NCBI GenBank assembly: GCA_023627715.1
Contig: JAMAHW010000013.1
Coordinates: 186,001 to 250,000, forward strand
Source: Periconia sp. R9002
Lineage: Eukaryota > Ascomycota > Dothideomycetes > Pleosporales > Periconiaceae
Reading direction: 5' to 3'
DNA: 64,000 nucleotides
The first letter of the stretch is position 1; each line of letters opens with the position of its first letter. Below, piece by piece: positions 1 through 9,489 of this stretch. A program made the translations under genes and the position numbers. The notes below the pieces were generated by a model. The model did not search any database. It was not told the DNA's origin and saw only the letters and a list, made by a program, of their open reading frames with translations.

Positions 1-826
1 GCAGGTCGACGTCTTCTCTGCGTTTCAACAAAGTCGGCAGAGCATTGATGCCCAAGAGGGAGAGAGCAATGGGTATATAGTACACTGCAGGTTTAGGGGT
101 AAATAGAGTATCATCATATCTACTATCCCCACTGTGAACTGATAAGGGCGTATAGAGTATGGTGGTGAAGAAGAGGCTCAGCGCATAGGCTTGACTGCCG
201 AGCGCGCCCAATATAACGAAAGATGCGATAGTGTATCCTGATAGATTGCGCCGACGGCCTGAAGTTCGTTAGGCATCAAGCACACAGATAACTCTCAACA
301 GGGCCTAATATGCCACAAAGGCAAGCCACTCACCTTCGACCCCCATGAAGAGAGAACTGGCGAGCAATCCAACAAAATGCTCGCTTGTGTACAGAAAGGC
401 TTCAGGGTTGGCCACTGCGACAGCATCGGATTCAATGATCAGGTTCTTATCGCTCAACCAGTCACCCAATCTCCATTTGCCTACGCCTTCGTCGCCGGTA
501 CCATACCAGCCTGTCCAAATGCTTCCTGGAGATTCGTGGTTGCCATGTGTAGCCCACGAGATGTAGGACGACGCGCGCCAAAGGACAGCGAAAGCCGTGA
601 CAGAGGTCAGCGATAAGAAGGCGAGAGTGGAGAAGATGATGGCATGGCGTCGCCGAAAGGGCTCTTGACCACGCGTGGTAGTTGGAGGTGGCAGAGACTT
701 TGCAGCGCGACGAGTTGTGTAGAGTACTTGTGAAGTAAGGCCTAGTACAAGGAGGGCTTGAGCCGCAAACAGCGACACAGGAAGGACATTTGAGCGCGCA
801 ACTGCGTCGGGCTCAACGGGTGCCAT
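1..826 (-). CDS. Multi-pass membrane protein of unknown function, 3' end cut by window edge
   Basis: I do not recognise a named family; this looks like a conserved fungal integral membrane protein. The ATG at 826 opens MAPVEPDAVARSN. Exon 1 runs 826-334 and exon 2 from 258 to beyond base 1; the intron (259-333) has donor GTGAGT and acceptor TTCAG and restores the frame as GVEG-RRRNLSGY. Hydrophobic stretches lie at about residues 17-34 (LFAAQALLVLGL), 62-85, and around the SLFMGVEG segment just before the splice. Two more follow in exon 2 (TIASFVILGALGSQAYALSL and YYIPIALSPLGINALP), so five or more membrane spans are likely. The EGRRRN turn after a membrane segment is the most distinctive visible motif. 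The last exon runs off the window without a stop. It is divergently oriented to SWC5 with 277 bp between the start codons. Confidence 0.7.
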
Positions 827-1103
827 GGCGATGATGGTAGTAGTAAACTATTTGCAATGCGGGTGCGCAAAGTGGATGCGCAGTGTCGTGTGTGAGTGGT
901 GAAAGGTATCTTGTTTTGGTTGACGCAAATGATGCGACGCGCCCCTCGCCCAACCAACGTCATCCAGCCTTCTAGGTAGTCCCGTAGGGCAGGCAAGCCT
1001 GGCCTCCTAACCATTAGCTGTCGATCTCGCTTGGCGCCCCTGCAACATCCCGGCTCTCCATTACTTACTTTCTAAACATTTCCCCCACCGCGACCGAACT
1101 ACA
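827..1103. promoter_or_regulatory. Shared upstream region of the membrane protein gene and SWC5
   Basis: The 277 bp between two divergent ATGs must hold both 5' leaders and core promoters. No TATA box is evident. Confidence 0.5.
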
Positions 1104-2201
1104 ATGGCCCCGATCGATCCCGAAGACGACCTCGTTCTCGTCGATGTTGGAGACGACGATGTCCACGATTCTGACGACGACGACTTTAACCCTGCTGACG
1201 CTCCGGCCGACGAGTCCGCGAGCTCATCCGATGAAGACGAAGCGCCTGCAAAACCCGTCAAAGGCAAAGGCAAAGGAAAAAGAAAACGGAAACCGCAGGT
1301 CGAGGATGAGCTTGACTCTGGAGATGAAGTCACAATCGATGCAGCGCGCAAAGCGAAGAAGCGGAAAGGAGCGAAAGGGCGCGACGAGGAAGACTCGGAC
1401 CTTTTACTATCCGACCTGGAAGATGGAGAAGGAGGACTGATCAAGACGAGGGCGCAGAGAAGGGACGAGTTGAAGGAACGCAAGCCTCTTGCCAATATTG
1501 AAGGGGCTACCATGGACATAGATGCCCTATGGGCACAGATGCTGGCCGAGCCGCTGAAGCCGCTCTCGTACGCTGAGCCGCAGCAGGATCTTGGTTCACA
1601 CGGGCAGGGCGCGTCTATCAACGACCCTGGCGCGCAGGAGGACGAAGAGCAGGTCACAGTCACAAAAATATACACCTTTGCCGGTCAAAACACGACGGAA
1701 GAGAAACAGGTCCCTCGCTCGGCGCTTGAACAGTACCTAGCAGACGGCTGGAAAGCCGCCGAGCAGAAGGCAGGTGTGGACGGAGACGCTGCCGAAGCAA
1801 AAGACGATGCCCCCAAGATCCGCCGCCCGCTCCGCCGACCGAGTCGGTTCGATCCGAATCCCACGGGCTACGTGCGCGCGCTGCCTCCCGAACACCAACT
1901 TTCATGGCCCCGAAAGGCGGCTCCGGCGGCCGCAACGGCAGGCCAGGAGAACGCGCCCGCGGCGCCGAACGCGCCCAAGTTCGGGCGGCCGGAGAAGGCG
2001 CAGAAGCTCAACGTCGTGGACAAATCACGCATGGACTGGACCGGGTTTGTGCACAAGGAGGGCATTGCCGAGGAATTGGACCTGCACGGCAAGACCAAGG
2101 AGGCGTATCTGGGCAGGATGAACTTTTTGGCGGATGTGGAGGCCAAGCAGGAAGAGGAGCGGAGGAGGATCAAAATGACGACTCTTACTACTGCCCCGTG
2201 A
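1104..2201 (+). CDS. SWC5: SWR1-complex protein 5 (BCNT/Craniofacial development family)
   Basis: Intronless 365-residue protein. The C-terminus, from about residue 304, carries the BCNT-C domain signature: DKSRMDWTGFVHKEG, then EELDLHGKTKEAYLGRMNFL, then a final charged helix. The N-terminal third is strongly acidic with DE-rich runs (DDDDFNPADAP, SSSDEDEAP) followed by Lys-rich KGKGKGKRKRK, as in other Swc5 proteins, where the acidic part contacts histones. Swc5 belongs to the SWR1 chromatin-remodelling complex, which exchanges H2A for H2A.Z in the nucleus; that role is family knowledge. The ATG at 1104 is preceded by ACA and gives the full acidic N-terminus. The gene is tail-to-tail with the glycosyltransferase gene on the minus strand. 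Confidence 0.9.
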   Translation: MAPIDPEDDLVLVDVGDDDVHDSDDDDFNPADAPADESASSSDEDEAPAKPVKGKGKGKRKRKPQVEDELDSGDEVTIDAARKAKKRKGAKGRDEEDSDLLLSDLEDGEGGLIKTRAQRRDELKERKPLANIEGATMDIDALWAQMLAEPLKPLSYAEPQQDLGSHGQGASINDPGAQEDEEQVTVTKIYTFAGQNTTEEKQVPRSALEQYLADGWKAAEQKAGVDGDAAEAKDDAPKIRRPLRRPSRFDPNPTGYVRALPPEHQLSWPRKAAPAAATAGQENAPAAPNAPKFGRPEKAQKLNVVDKSRMDWTGFVHKEGIAEELDLHGKTKEAYLGRMNFLADVEAKQEEERRRIKMTTLTTAP

Positions 2202-2738
2202 AAGTTTCCCATGTTGTTGTTTGTTGTTTCAGTTCGCAGCAGCGTGTACATTTTGTGTATTTTAGCTACATCCATACATACATGCACTACATATGATACC
2301 CAGCGCTTGGATAACAAAGGATTCCAAACCATTACATTCCTGCGTTTTTCTTCCGACCAACGTGTTTTTACATTCCTTTTACAACTTGTCCAAGTACATA
2401 CCCCTAGGTAGGTATTCCACAGATACTCTGCTCATATGGTCCGTCTAGTATCCAACAGCCTCGCCTCCTAATACCCTCGCGGTCCCTGTTCGGCTCTGCT
2501 TTTCGCTGGATTGGTGGTAAGACGCAGACAACGCCTGGCAAATCGTCACCGGGACCACACATGCGCGGCTTGGATCTGCCAGCGCAGGTAGGTGGGAAGA
2601 TCAATGGATTGAGACAATCTCTCTGGCTCCCGTCGCAAGGCAATTTATCCAACAACTGAAAAGCGCCGTTGCGCAGAGACCGGTTTTATCCCGTGTGCCA
2701 CATACACACACAATGGCGCAGTAACGTATGGCTTTCTC
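2202..2738. other. 3' intergenic region between convergent SWC5 and CAP59-like genes
   Basis: It holds the two 3' UTRs. A short (ACAT)n run lies at about 2270-2285. I see no gene. Confidence 0.5.
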
Positions 2739-4403
2739 TCAAGTATCACGTTTCTCGCTGTTGCTGTTGCTGTCCCCGTCCTTGTTCTGCTCGGATTTAT
2801 TGCTGTCACTGTCCTTTTTATCTTCGCTATCGTCACTGTCATCTTTCTTCCCCGTATCACCGCCAGGAGGCGGGACGTATCCAGGCAGGCCCTGATTCCA
2901 CGGATGCCACGTCTGCTCGCCGCGCAGCCAGGGGACGCAGACGACCTTGGCGGGCGGCTGGTCGGTCCACTCAATCAGGGCCTCCTCATCGGGAACAAGA
3001 TGCTGCTGCATCCAGCCCTTCTTCTCGCGCAAGCTCTTTGCCTCGCCGTCCGAGTACGCCAGGTTGACCGTCGGGACGATGCCGATACGACCGTACCCGT
3101 GGTGCCACATGTCCTTTGCGAAGAGGTTGGGTTCGGCCTGGTAGCACTCCTTGTCGCTGTCGGCGGGGACGTAGCGGAACTTGATCTTCTTCTCCATGAA
3201 GGGTTTGGCAGTGAAGACGGTGATGCCGTTCCAGCAGGCGAAGACCTGAAGGGGTTTCCAGGCGTCGATGCGCTCGCGCGACGGCTTGTGGTTCCAGAAG
3301 ATGCCCGCCTCGTTGTCGACCATCTGGTCACCTTCCTGGATGATCTTGATGAAGAGGTCGCCGTTGATGCCGCGCCCCACCCAACTGTCGTAGAAGGCCA
3401 GTGGGTCCCAGATGTTCCAGTCCATGCCGCACATCATGTGCGCGTTTTGCAGCTTCTTCTGGTGAATGAGCTCGAGGATGTCTTCAACGCACATGGAGAC
3501 GTCGTTGGAGAAGACGATGGTCGTGTCTGGGTCGTACTTGGTCGGGTTCGAGATGATGTCGTCAAGGGCTAGGTTGCGGAGCTCGGCGAGGGCGTCAATG
3601 CGGTCGCGGTTGCCGCCTTTGGGGTCGAGATCGCTGGTCTGAAGGATGTAGCGGACTCCTATCTTTTCGAGCTCCTTGTGGAGTTCGTAGAGAATTTCGT
3701 AAGTCCCGTCGTCGCTGCGGCCTTCTACGATGCTCAGGACGCAGTTCTCTGGTCCGAGGTATTTGATGGATTCGATAATGGAGTTCATCAAACGAGGTAA
3801 TAGATCGGCAATCTTGTACAGATCCAGGGCGAAGTAGTATTTGGGCTTGATGATTTTCCCGGGGGATGCCGGGGTAGAGCGGAGGTACGCATATCGATCG
3901 ATGAGCGAGATGCTAGCAGGGCACTGCAAGCGATCGAAAGAGGTATCGAAAGGATCGATGATGGCCTTGATGTACTTGGGTACTTTTGCAGCCAAGGTCT
4001 GGTTGAGGGGCTGGGTAGGGAGCGAGGCTTTCGGGTGAGAAACGGTCGGAGTGGGAGTCGAGACGTGTACTGAAGCCGTGGACGTGGGGATTTTGGTTGT
4101 GAGGGTTTGTTGGTGGTGGCTTTGCTCAGCGCTTGCATGGGACGGTGAGGCGGTAGCGATCTTGGTGGGTACTGGGGAATGTTCTGCGACAGAAGCATGT
4201 CCCACAGAAGAGTGCACTGGTACTACGTCGCCGTCGGGCAAAACCTCGACTCCGGCCTTTTCGCCGGGATGCTCCGTCACAGTGCCCCTGACGTATGCGT
4301 ATCCATCGTTGGCGTAGAACAAGTACAGCAGAATCAGAGTCAAGGCCACGAGGGCTTGCAGCAAAGCCCGCGACTGCCTTTTGGAAGAGAAAATGTTCAG
4401 CAT
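2739..4403 (-). CDS. CAP59/CMT1-type alpha-1,3-mannosyltransferase (GT69 family)
   Basis: Single-exon protein of 554 residues. I chose the ATG at 4403 (MLNIFSSKRQ) although the frame is open 41 codons further upstream, because it gives a standard type II membrane anchor: a basic start, then a hydrophobic span at about residues 13-30 (ALLQALVALTLILLYLF). A Ser/Thr/Pro-rich stem follows to about residue 140. The catalytic region shows the hallmarks of the Cryptococcus CAP59/CMT1 family: NCVLSIVEGRSDDGTYEIL, TTIVFSNDVSMCVEDILELI, AHMMCGMDWN, and FYDSWVGRGINGD. It should transfer a sugar to glycan acceptors in the Golgi lumen; the acceptor in this fungus is unknown. The last 40 residues are a charged, low-complexity tail rich in Asp, Ser, Asn and Lys, probably lineage-specific. 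Tail-to-tail with SWC5. Confidence 0.88.
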   Translation of the reverse strand: MLNIFSSKRQSRALLQALVALTLILLYLFYANDGYAYVRGTVTEHPGEKAGVEVLPDGDVVPVHSSVGHASVAEHSPVPTKIATASPSHASAEQSHHQQTLTTKIPTSTASVHVSTPTPTVSHPKASLPTQPLNQTLAAKVPKYIKAIIDPFDTSFDRLQCPASISLIDRYAYLRSTPASPGKIIKPKYYFALDLYKIADLLPRLMNSIIESIKYLGPENCVLSIVEGRSDDGTYEILYELHKELEKIGVRYILQTSDLDPKGGNRDRIDALAELRNLALDDIISNPTKYDPDTTIVFSNDVSMCVEDILELIHQKKLQNAHMMCGMDWNIWDPLAFYDSWVGRGINGDLFIKIIQEGDQMVDNEAGIFWNHKPSRERIDAWKPLQVFACWNGITVFTAKPFMEKKIKFRYVPADSDKECYQAEPNLFAKDMWHHGYGRIGIVPTVNLAYSDGEAKSLREKKGWMQQHLVPDEEALIEWTDQPPAKVVCVPWLRGEQTWHPWNQGLPGYVPPPGGDTGKKDDSDDSEDKKDSDSNKSEQNKDGDSNSNSEKRDT

Positions 4404-4890
4404 GGTTGCTGCGCAAGGGCGGAAACGGGGGTAGCAGGACGAAAGGCGACTACGACGAGGTCTGTTGCAATGGCTCTCGGCGCGCAAGGATACAACATCA
4501 ACGGTCAGAGGACCAGAAAAACACAAAAAACAAATACCCCTGGAGCGGGCGAGAAAAGAGGGAGACGATGGCGATGGCGATGGCGACGCCCGGTGGGTGG
4601 TCAGCCCGTACTAATATAATATGGCGGTCCTGGGGGGAGCTGACAAAGTGGGCTGGATTGGAAGGCAGTTCGCGGGGGCTAAAGTGGCGTTTCAAGGCTC
4701 TGCAAGTTGGACCAAAAAGGCAGCGAGCGGACAGGAGCGGGATCGTGTTGGGTGTTGATGTCGATTATATGGGAGACATGGTATGTACAGTACAGTACAG
4801 GTGGTCGTAGAATACCTGGAGTTGACTAGGTAGAGGTATGTTTAATTATGCTAAGTAGTCAAGCAAGCAGAAGGATTAAAAAAAGAAAAA

Positions 4891-4913
4891 GGGCAAGGCA
4901 GGGCAGGGCAGGG
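4891..4913 (+). repeat. GGGCA tandem repeat, G-quadruplex-capable
   Basis: Four GGG runs separated by 7, 2 and 2 nt (GGG-caaggca-GGG-ca-GGG-ca-GGG) match the G3+N1-7 quadruplex pattern. It lies about 490 bp upstream of the CAP59-like start codon. Confidence 0.5.
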
Positions 4914-5419
4914 CAGCAGGAAGCAGGGTCGGGTGTCAGCCGGAGAATCCAGTGGAGTAATAAAGTAATATCGAAAAGAAGCTCGGTCCTTCACCTATCG
5001 TCGTCACCACCAACTACGGCATAAGGACGAGACGATGAGGGCGAATCACAGGCAGTGAACGCGCGGAATCATTTCAGTTGAATCTCCAAGTCCCTGCCCG
5101 CGCGTCTTCCAGGCTTCATGCAGAATGCGATTGCGTTTGAACTTTGCGAGGGGACACGGCAGCCTTGGAATGAATGCTTCGCAGATGATGGACGTGGCCG
5201 GCCAATGGCCATGGCGGTTTGGTTTCAGCCTTCCTCCACTCGTCACCACTCCACCACTCCACTATGATTCCACCAGTCCAGAACCCCTCAACTTTTTCTC
5301 TCTCCCCCCAAGCCACTGACTGCCCCTTGACCAAAGCCATACAGGCGTTGCTAATCACTCACTCAGCACCACATTAACCCAACTCTGCTTCTCGGCATAA
5401 ACTAGCCCTTCCCTTGGGC

Positions 5420-5439
5420 TTAGCGGGGGCGCCCGCTAA
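5420..5439. promoter_or_regulatory. GC-rich palindrome with CGG-N6-CCG
   Basis: The arms TTAGCGGG and CCCGCTAA form a perfect 8-bp inverted repeat around GGCG. Within it, CGG (5424-5426) and CCG (5433-5435) are spaced by 6 bp, a spacing used by some fungal Zn2Cys6 factors (Ppr1/UaY type). A binding role is inference; the site is about 1 kb upstream of the nearest start codon. Confidence 0.3.
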
Positions 5440-6264
5440 TCAACGCGACAACACCCCAACCCTGATCTACGCGTACAAATCGCAGTCTTCATAACTCCAC
5501 ATGTCTGGAATCATATGCGCATAACATCCCCAAAGAACAATCGTTGACGCTTGCTCCTAGCACCATCCGAACATTTGTTGGCCCCGTTGGGAAACTTCCG
5601 CTCAACGCGACAGGAGCAACAACTACCCATCACACAACGCACGGCGTATGATATGGCTCGTGGCTGAGTCTCCACTATCAAATGGCAACCGGGACGAGGT
5701 CCCTGCAGTGCAATGTCCATTCAAATGTTTGCAACACCGACACCGAACCCATACCCGAAAGTCTCCGCCCCGCCCCACCCCCATCCTCCATCCATCTATC
5801 CAGGAAATTAGACGAAACAACTGTGCTCGCTGCCTTTCCAAGATCTGCTTATATTATTGTGGGGTGTCATGGGTGCTATAAATAAATCAAGTTCAAAAAT
5901 CCTCCGTTCGGATCCACGACGCCCACACGTGCTGCAATATCTATGACATGTGTACTACTCTTCCAGGATGAGAGACGAATAGTCCCAAGAGAAGATAGAG
6001 GCATGCTTCTTCTAGCGTCAGGGCACAATATCCACGATTTGTGCAATTCGGCACGGTCCCTCTGAGGAGGGAAGGCGCGCTTCAAAGGAAGTGTGCGACG
6101 GTGATACCTGTGCCATGAGCCTTCGTTTGCCATAGGTTCCCCCTTTAGGCAGTTATCTAAGTCTGAGACGCCTGCTGGCCTTCATTTTGTTGAGTTTCTG
6201 TAACCACGCCAGCTAACATGGGAAGCCGTGGAGCTCCAAGGTGCTATCGACGGTATTGCTCAAT

Positions 6265-8639
6265 TTACAACGACTTTTCTCTCTCATCAGAGCCGACCTT
6301 TCCAACGCTCTCTTGCGGAGGACTTTCCGTGTCACCCGCCGGTATCCCTTCAATATGCAATCCCTCTTCACGAATCGCGACTTGTTGTTCCTCCGTCAAT
6401 TCGTCCTCGCGCAGTGTGATCTTGGGCCCTGTGAACCACTTTCTAGCATCTGAGATCGACTGAATCAGCATCACATCCACACAACTGACAAATAGACCTA
6501 TCAAACTCACCAAGAAAGTAATACAGCAACGCGCCACCCCAGACCGCAGAATTCACAACCACAGTATAGTTCATGCTTTGGGGCGTCGGGTTTGGACCTG
6601 TGGCGGGAAACATCGCGAGCGTGATACCAAATATCAAAAAGGCAATCGCTAGCCACCCGATGGGTTGCGAGAGCTTGTCGCCCGTGTACACGGGCCCGGG
6701 GTTGAACTTCTTCTGGCCCCAAACGAGACGGCAGAAGATGGGCGTGCCCCAGGCGACGTTGTTGGCGGCGACGGCGAGGGAGAAGAGTGCGGCTGCAGCT
6801 GCGGGCGCGATGAGGCAGAGGAGACCTAGCACGCAGGCCACGAGAACACACCCCCACACTGCGCGGACGGGGATGAAGAGGCGTGGGGAGACGCGGCGGA
6901 AAAAGGAGCTAAAGGGAAGGGCACCGTCGCGAGAGAATGCCTTGTATACTGTTTAGCCTTCCTCCTACAATCCCCCGAGAAAGTGTGTCTCTCGGAGTTG
7001 GTAAAGAAAGGAAAAAGGCGAAGGCTTACCCAGCTCTGTCGACTAGCAGCAACGAGGATACTGAGTCCCATGAGGAACTGCACGATGAAAAGCAAGCTCA
7101 TGAAACCCAAAGCCCCCTTCTTCCCCAACGCATCGTAGTAGATCTGAGCCATCGGCTGACCGTACGAAGATCCGAGCACGGATTCGATGTCGGTGCTCAT
7201 ACAAGCGGCGAGAACGATACAGATGATGGTGCCAAAGAACCAGCAACTCCCGATACTAAGTAAATCATATCACGCAGATTGTCAGCCAAACACATCTTTC
7301 TCTAATTTGCTGATTGACGGAACAGCACTACAACAAGCGATACAATTTACTCACCTCATTAAAATCCCATACGGCACAGCTTTGGTAGCATTGGACGCCT
7401 CCTCCGACATGTGCACGCAGCTGTCAAACCCGCCAATGGTCCAGATCGGACTCAGCCAACTTAGAAACCAGGCAAAACCAGGAGTCCAAGTGGTCAGGTT
7501 TCCAGTGGTGCCGAAGATGAATTTTCCATCGTTACGCTGGCTGGCGCGGCCGATGGGAAGGGCGATGATTGTGGCGGTGATGAGGATGAAGTTGGCACTT
7601 TATGACATGTTCACGCATCAGTCTCTTTCTCCAAATTCCGAACATCCAGGGACCAAATTCTCCCCACGTGAATCACGAAATGGAAACTCACGCAACAAAA
7701 ACATTCTGCAACTTGGCCATGGCCTTGCTGATGGTGCTAGCTAGCACGCCATGCACAAGCACGCAGCACAAAAACACCACGTACACGATCCCATTGCTCG
7801 GCTCCCACTCTCCGTCGCGGGCAATCACAATCACGGAGACGAACATGAGCGCGAAGCCGTAGTCGATGGAGCAGAGGCCGCCCACGAGACCCAACGTGTT
7901 GCTATATCCGACGAGGAAGGAGAGCGCGTTGCGCGTAGAGGGCGAGGCGAAGTAGTGTGCTAAACAATTTCGACTTCGGTAAGTAAGTGGTTTCTCAAAG
8001 GATCAATTGAAAATCGCAATGGGGACATGGCAAAAAAAGACACATACTCCACCAGTAAAGCCCACCCGACGTAGGCATCGCCGACCCGAGATCAGCCATT
8101 GCGAGTCCAACGACAAAGATGAAAGCGCTAGCCGTGAACCATCCCTATAATCCGGCCACACAGAACAAAAGTCAACAATCGGGACTTTGTATCATATCTC
8201 CTTCAATTCATGTCCATCCCATCAGGTTTGTGTATTGAATCGTACGTACCCAGACCAAACCCGCAGGCCCCGCCGGCAGCGAATACGCAAGCGTCGACGC
8301 AATGGACGGCAGCAGACCCATGATGGAAAAGGCGATGCCGAAGACTTCCATGATGCCGAAGTTGCGGCGGAGTTCTTGCTTGTAGCCGAGTTTTGCTGTA
8401 TGTAGCAATCAGCATCGTAAATTCGTCCATTGTTACTCTAGAGATGTTTGCTTCTTTTTCTTTTTTTTTCTTTTTTTTTTGCGTGAAGTGATGAAGAAGA
8501 GTGAAGAAACACAGAACGACGAACCTAGAACCGCAGCATCGTCTTCACTAGCTAAACCTGCCGCGGTGGCCGCCGCCGCGCTGGCAACGGAATGCTGACG
8601 CTCGACATCATTCTCGAGCGCGGGTTTCTCCTCTGCCAT
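6265..8639 (-). CDS. APC-superfamily permease (fungal choline/GABA/amino-acid type)
   Basis: Eight exons, transcribed from right to left: 8639-8525, 8395-8250, 8144-8048, 7959-7692, 7597-7355, 7255-7030, 6940-6511, 6449-6265. All introns are GT-AG, and together the exons encode 569 residues. The protein opens with a cytosolic tail (MAEEKPALENDVERQHSV), then GYKQELRRNFGIMEVFGIAFSIMG, the conserved start of the first membrane segment in yeast HNM1/UGA4-type permeases. Further signatures are MPTSGGLYWWT, GFDSCVHMSEEASNATKAVPYGI and SRDGALPFS, followed by the typical late segments and a hydrophilic C-tail. About 12 membrane spans are expected. It should be a plasma-membrane or vacuolar symporter for an amine or amino acid; the substrate (choline, GABA, other) cannot be decided from sequence alone. 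Confidence 0.9.
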
Positions 8640-9489
8640 ATTGATTAGGCGTGCAATTGATGTGGGATGTGGATCTAGAAAACAAAAGACTTTCAACTTT
8701 GACGTGGAAACTACAATTCCCTCTGACCCCTCTGGGACAAAGCAATAAGGCAAAAACGACACACACACACCAGAAAATCCGAAGAAGAAAGATAAACCAA
8801 AAGGAAAAAACATGCGACGATTACGCACACTATATGTACAACGTTACGCTACGCCCCAAGCCCATATCAACATCGCCCTCCCCCACTGCTCAGCGTTCGG
8901 CGGTGGATTCCCCAATCACAAACGATCAACAGGAGAGGGGGGAGGGGAAGGAAGGAGCTAGCCTCGCATGTCATCTGCGTCTATCGCCTACAACGTACAT
9001 GTACATGTACATGTGTACCTTATCAGACGCGCCCGCCCAGATAAAACGCCCGCGCGATAAGCTTTGCATGCTCTGTTACTTATCTTGGCTGGGGAGGGTA
9101 CATACATTCATGTGGAGGAGAGTACATGGAACCCCCACCACCATCACGGTGGCGGCAGAGTGGCGTGATATCTACTAGGAGCTTCGCTCAGCGGTTCGTT
9201 TGTAAACATCTTGAGGGAGAATGGCGTGTACTTGATACGATTGACGTTGAGAACGGTGGACTCGATGGTCCCTCGTTAGCGCATGCTTAGTATACACGAG
9301 CATACGTTCGGTCTAAGAGATGCATGAGGGGTGGGAGAAGCGGGGTTACACTAGCGACTTTACTACTTGTTCATACAGGTATCAATTGATGCTTATACCG
9401 GGCGGCGCAAAATAAACATGCAACGTTAACTATTTGGAGTGAACCTACCAGCGTACGTACACATACGCATACAGATAAATATGTAGCAA
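8640..9489. other. Intergenic region between permease promoter and VPS3-like 3' end
   Basis: It includes the permease 5' leader, with (CA)n and poly(A)-rich stretches near 8760-8815, and three GTACAT units at 8995-9012, which make a self-complementary run. No gene seen. Confidence 0.5.

Larger units (their letters stand above)
4404..6264. other. 1.9-kb intergenic region
   Basis: It contains the 5' region of the CAP59-like gene and the 3' region of the permease gene. Visible elements are a G-rich tandem repeat at 4891-4913 and a GC-rich palindrome at 5420-5439. Only short unconserved ORFs occur and none could be assigned. Confidence 0.5.

Noticed and set aside
1061..1675. 204-codon minus-strand Ser-rich frame
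   Set aside because: Shadow of the acidic region of SWC5 (GA-rich codons read as TC-rich).
2904..3572. 222-codon plus-strand frame
   Set aside because: Antisense to the conserved catalytic region of the CAP59-like gene; no family signature.
2739..4526. Longer CAP59-like frame from 4526
   Set aside because: The extra 41 residues would put polar sequence before the membrane anchor; the ATG at 4403 gives a standard type II signal anchor.
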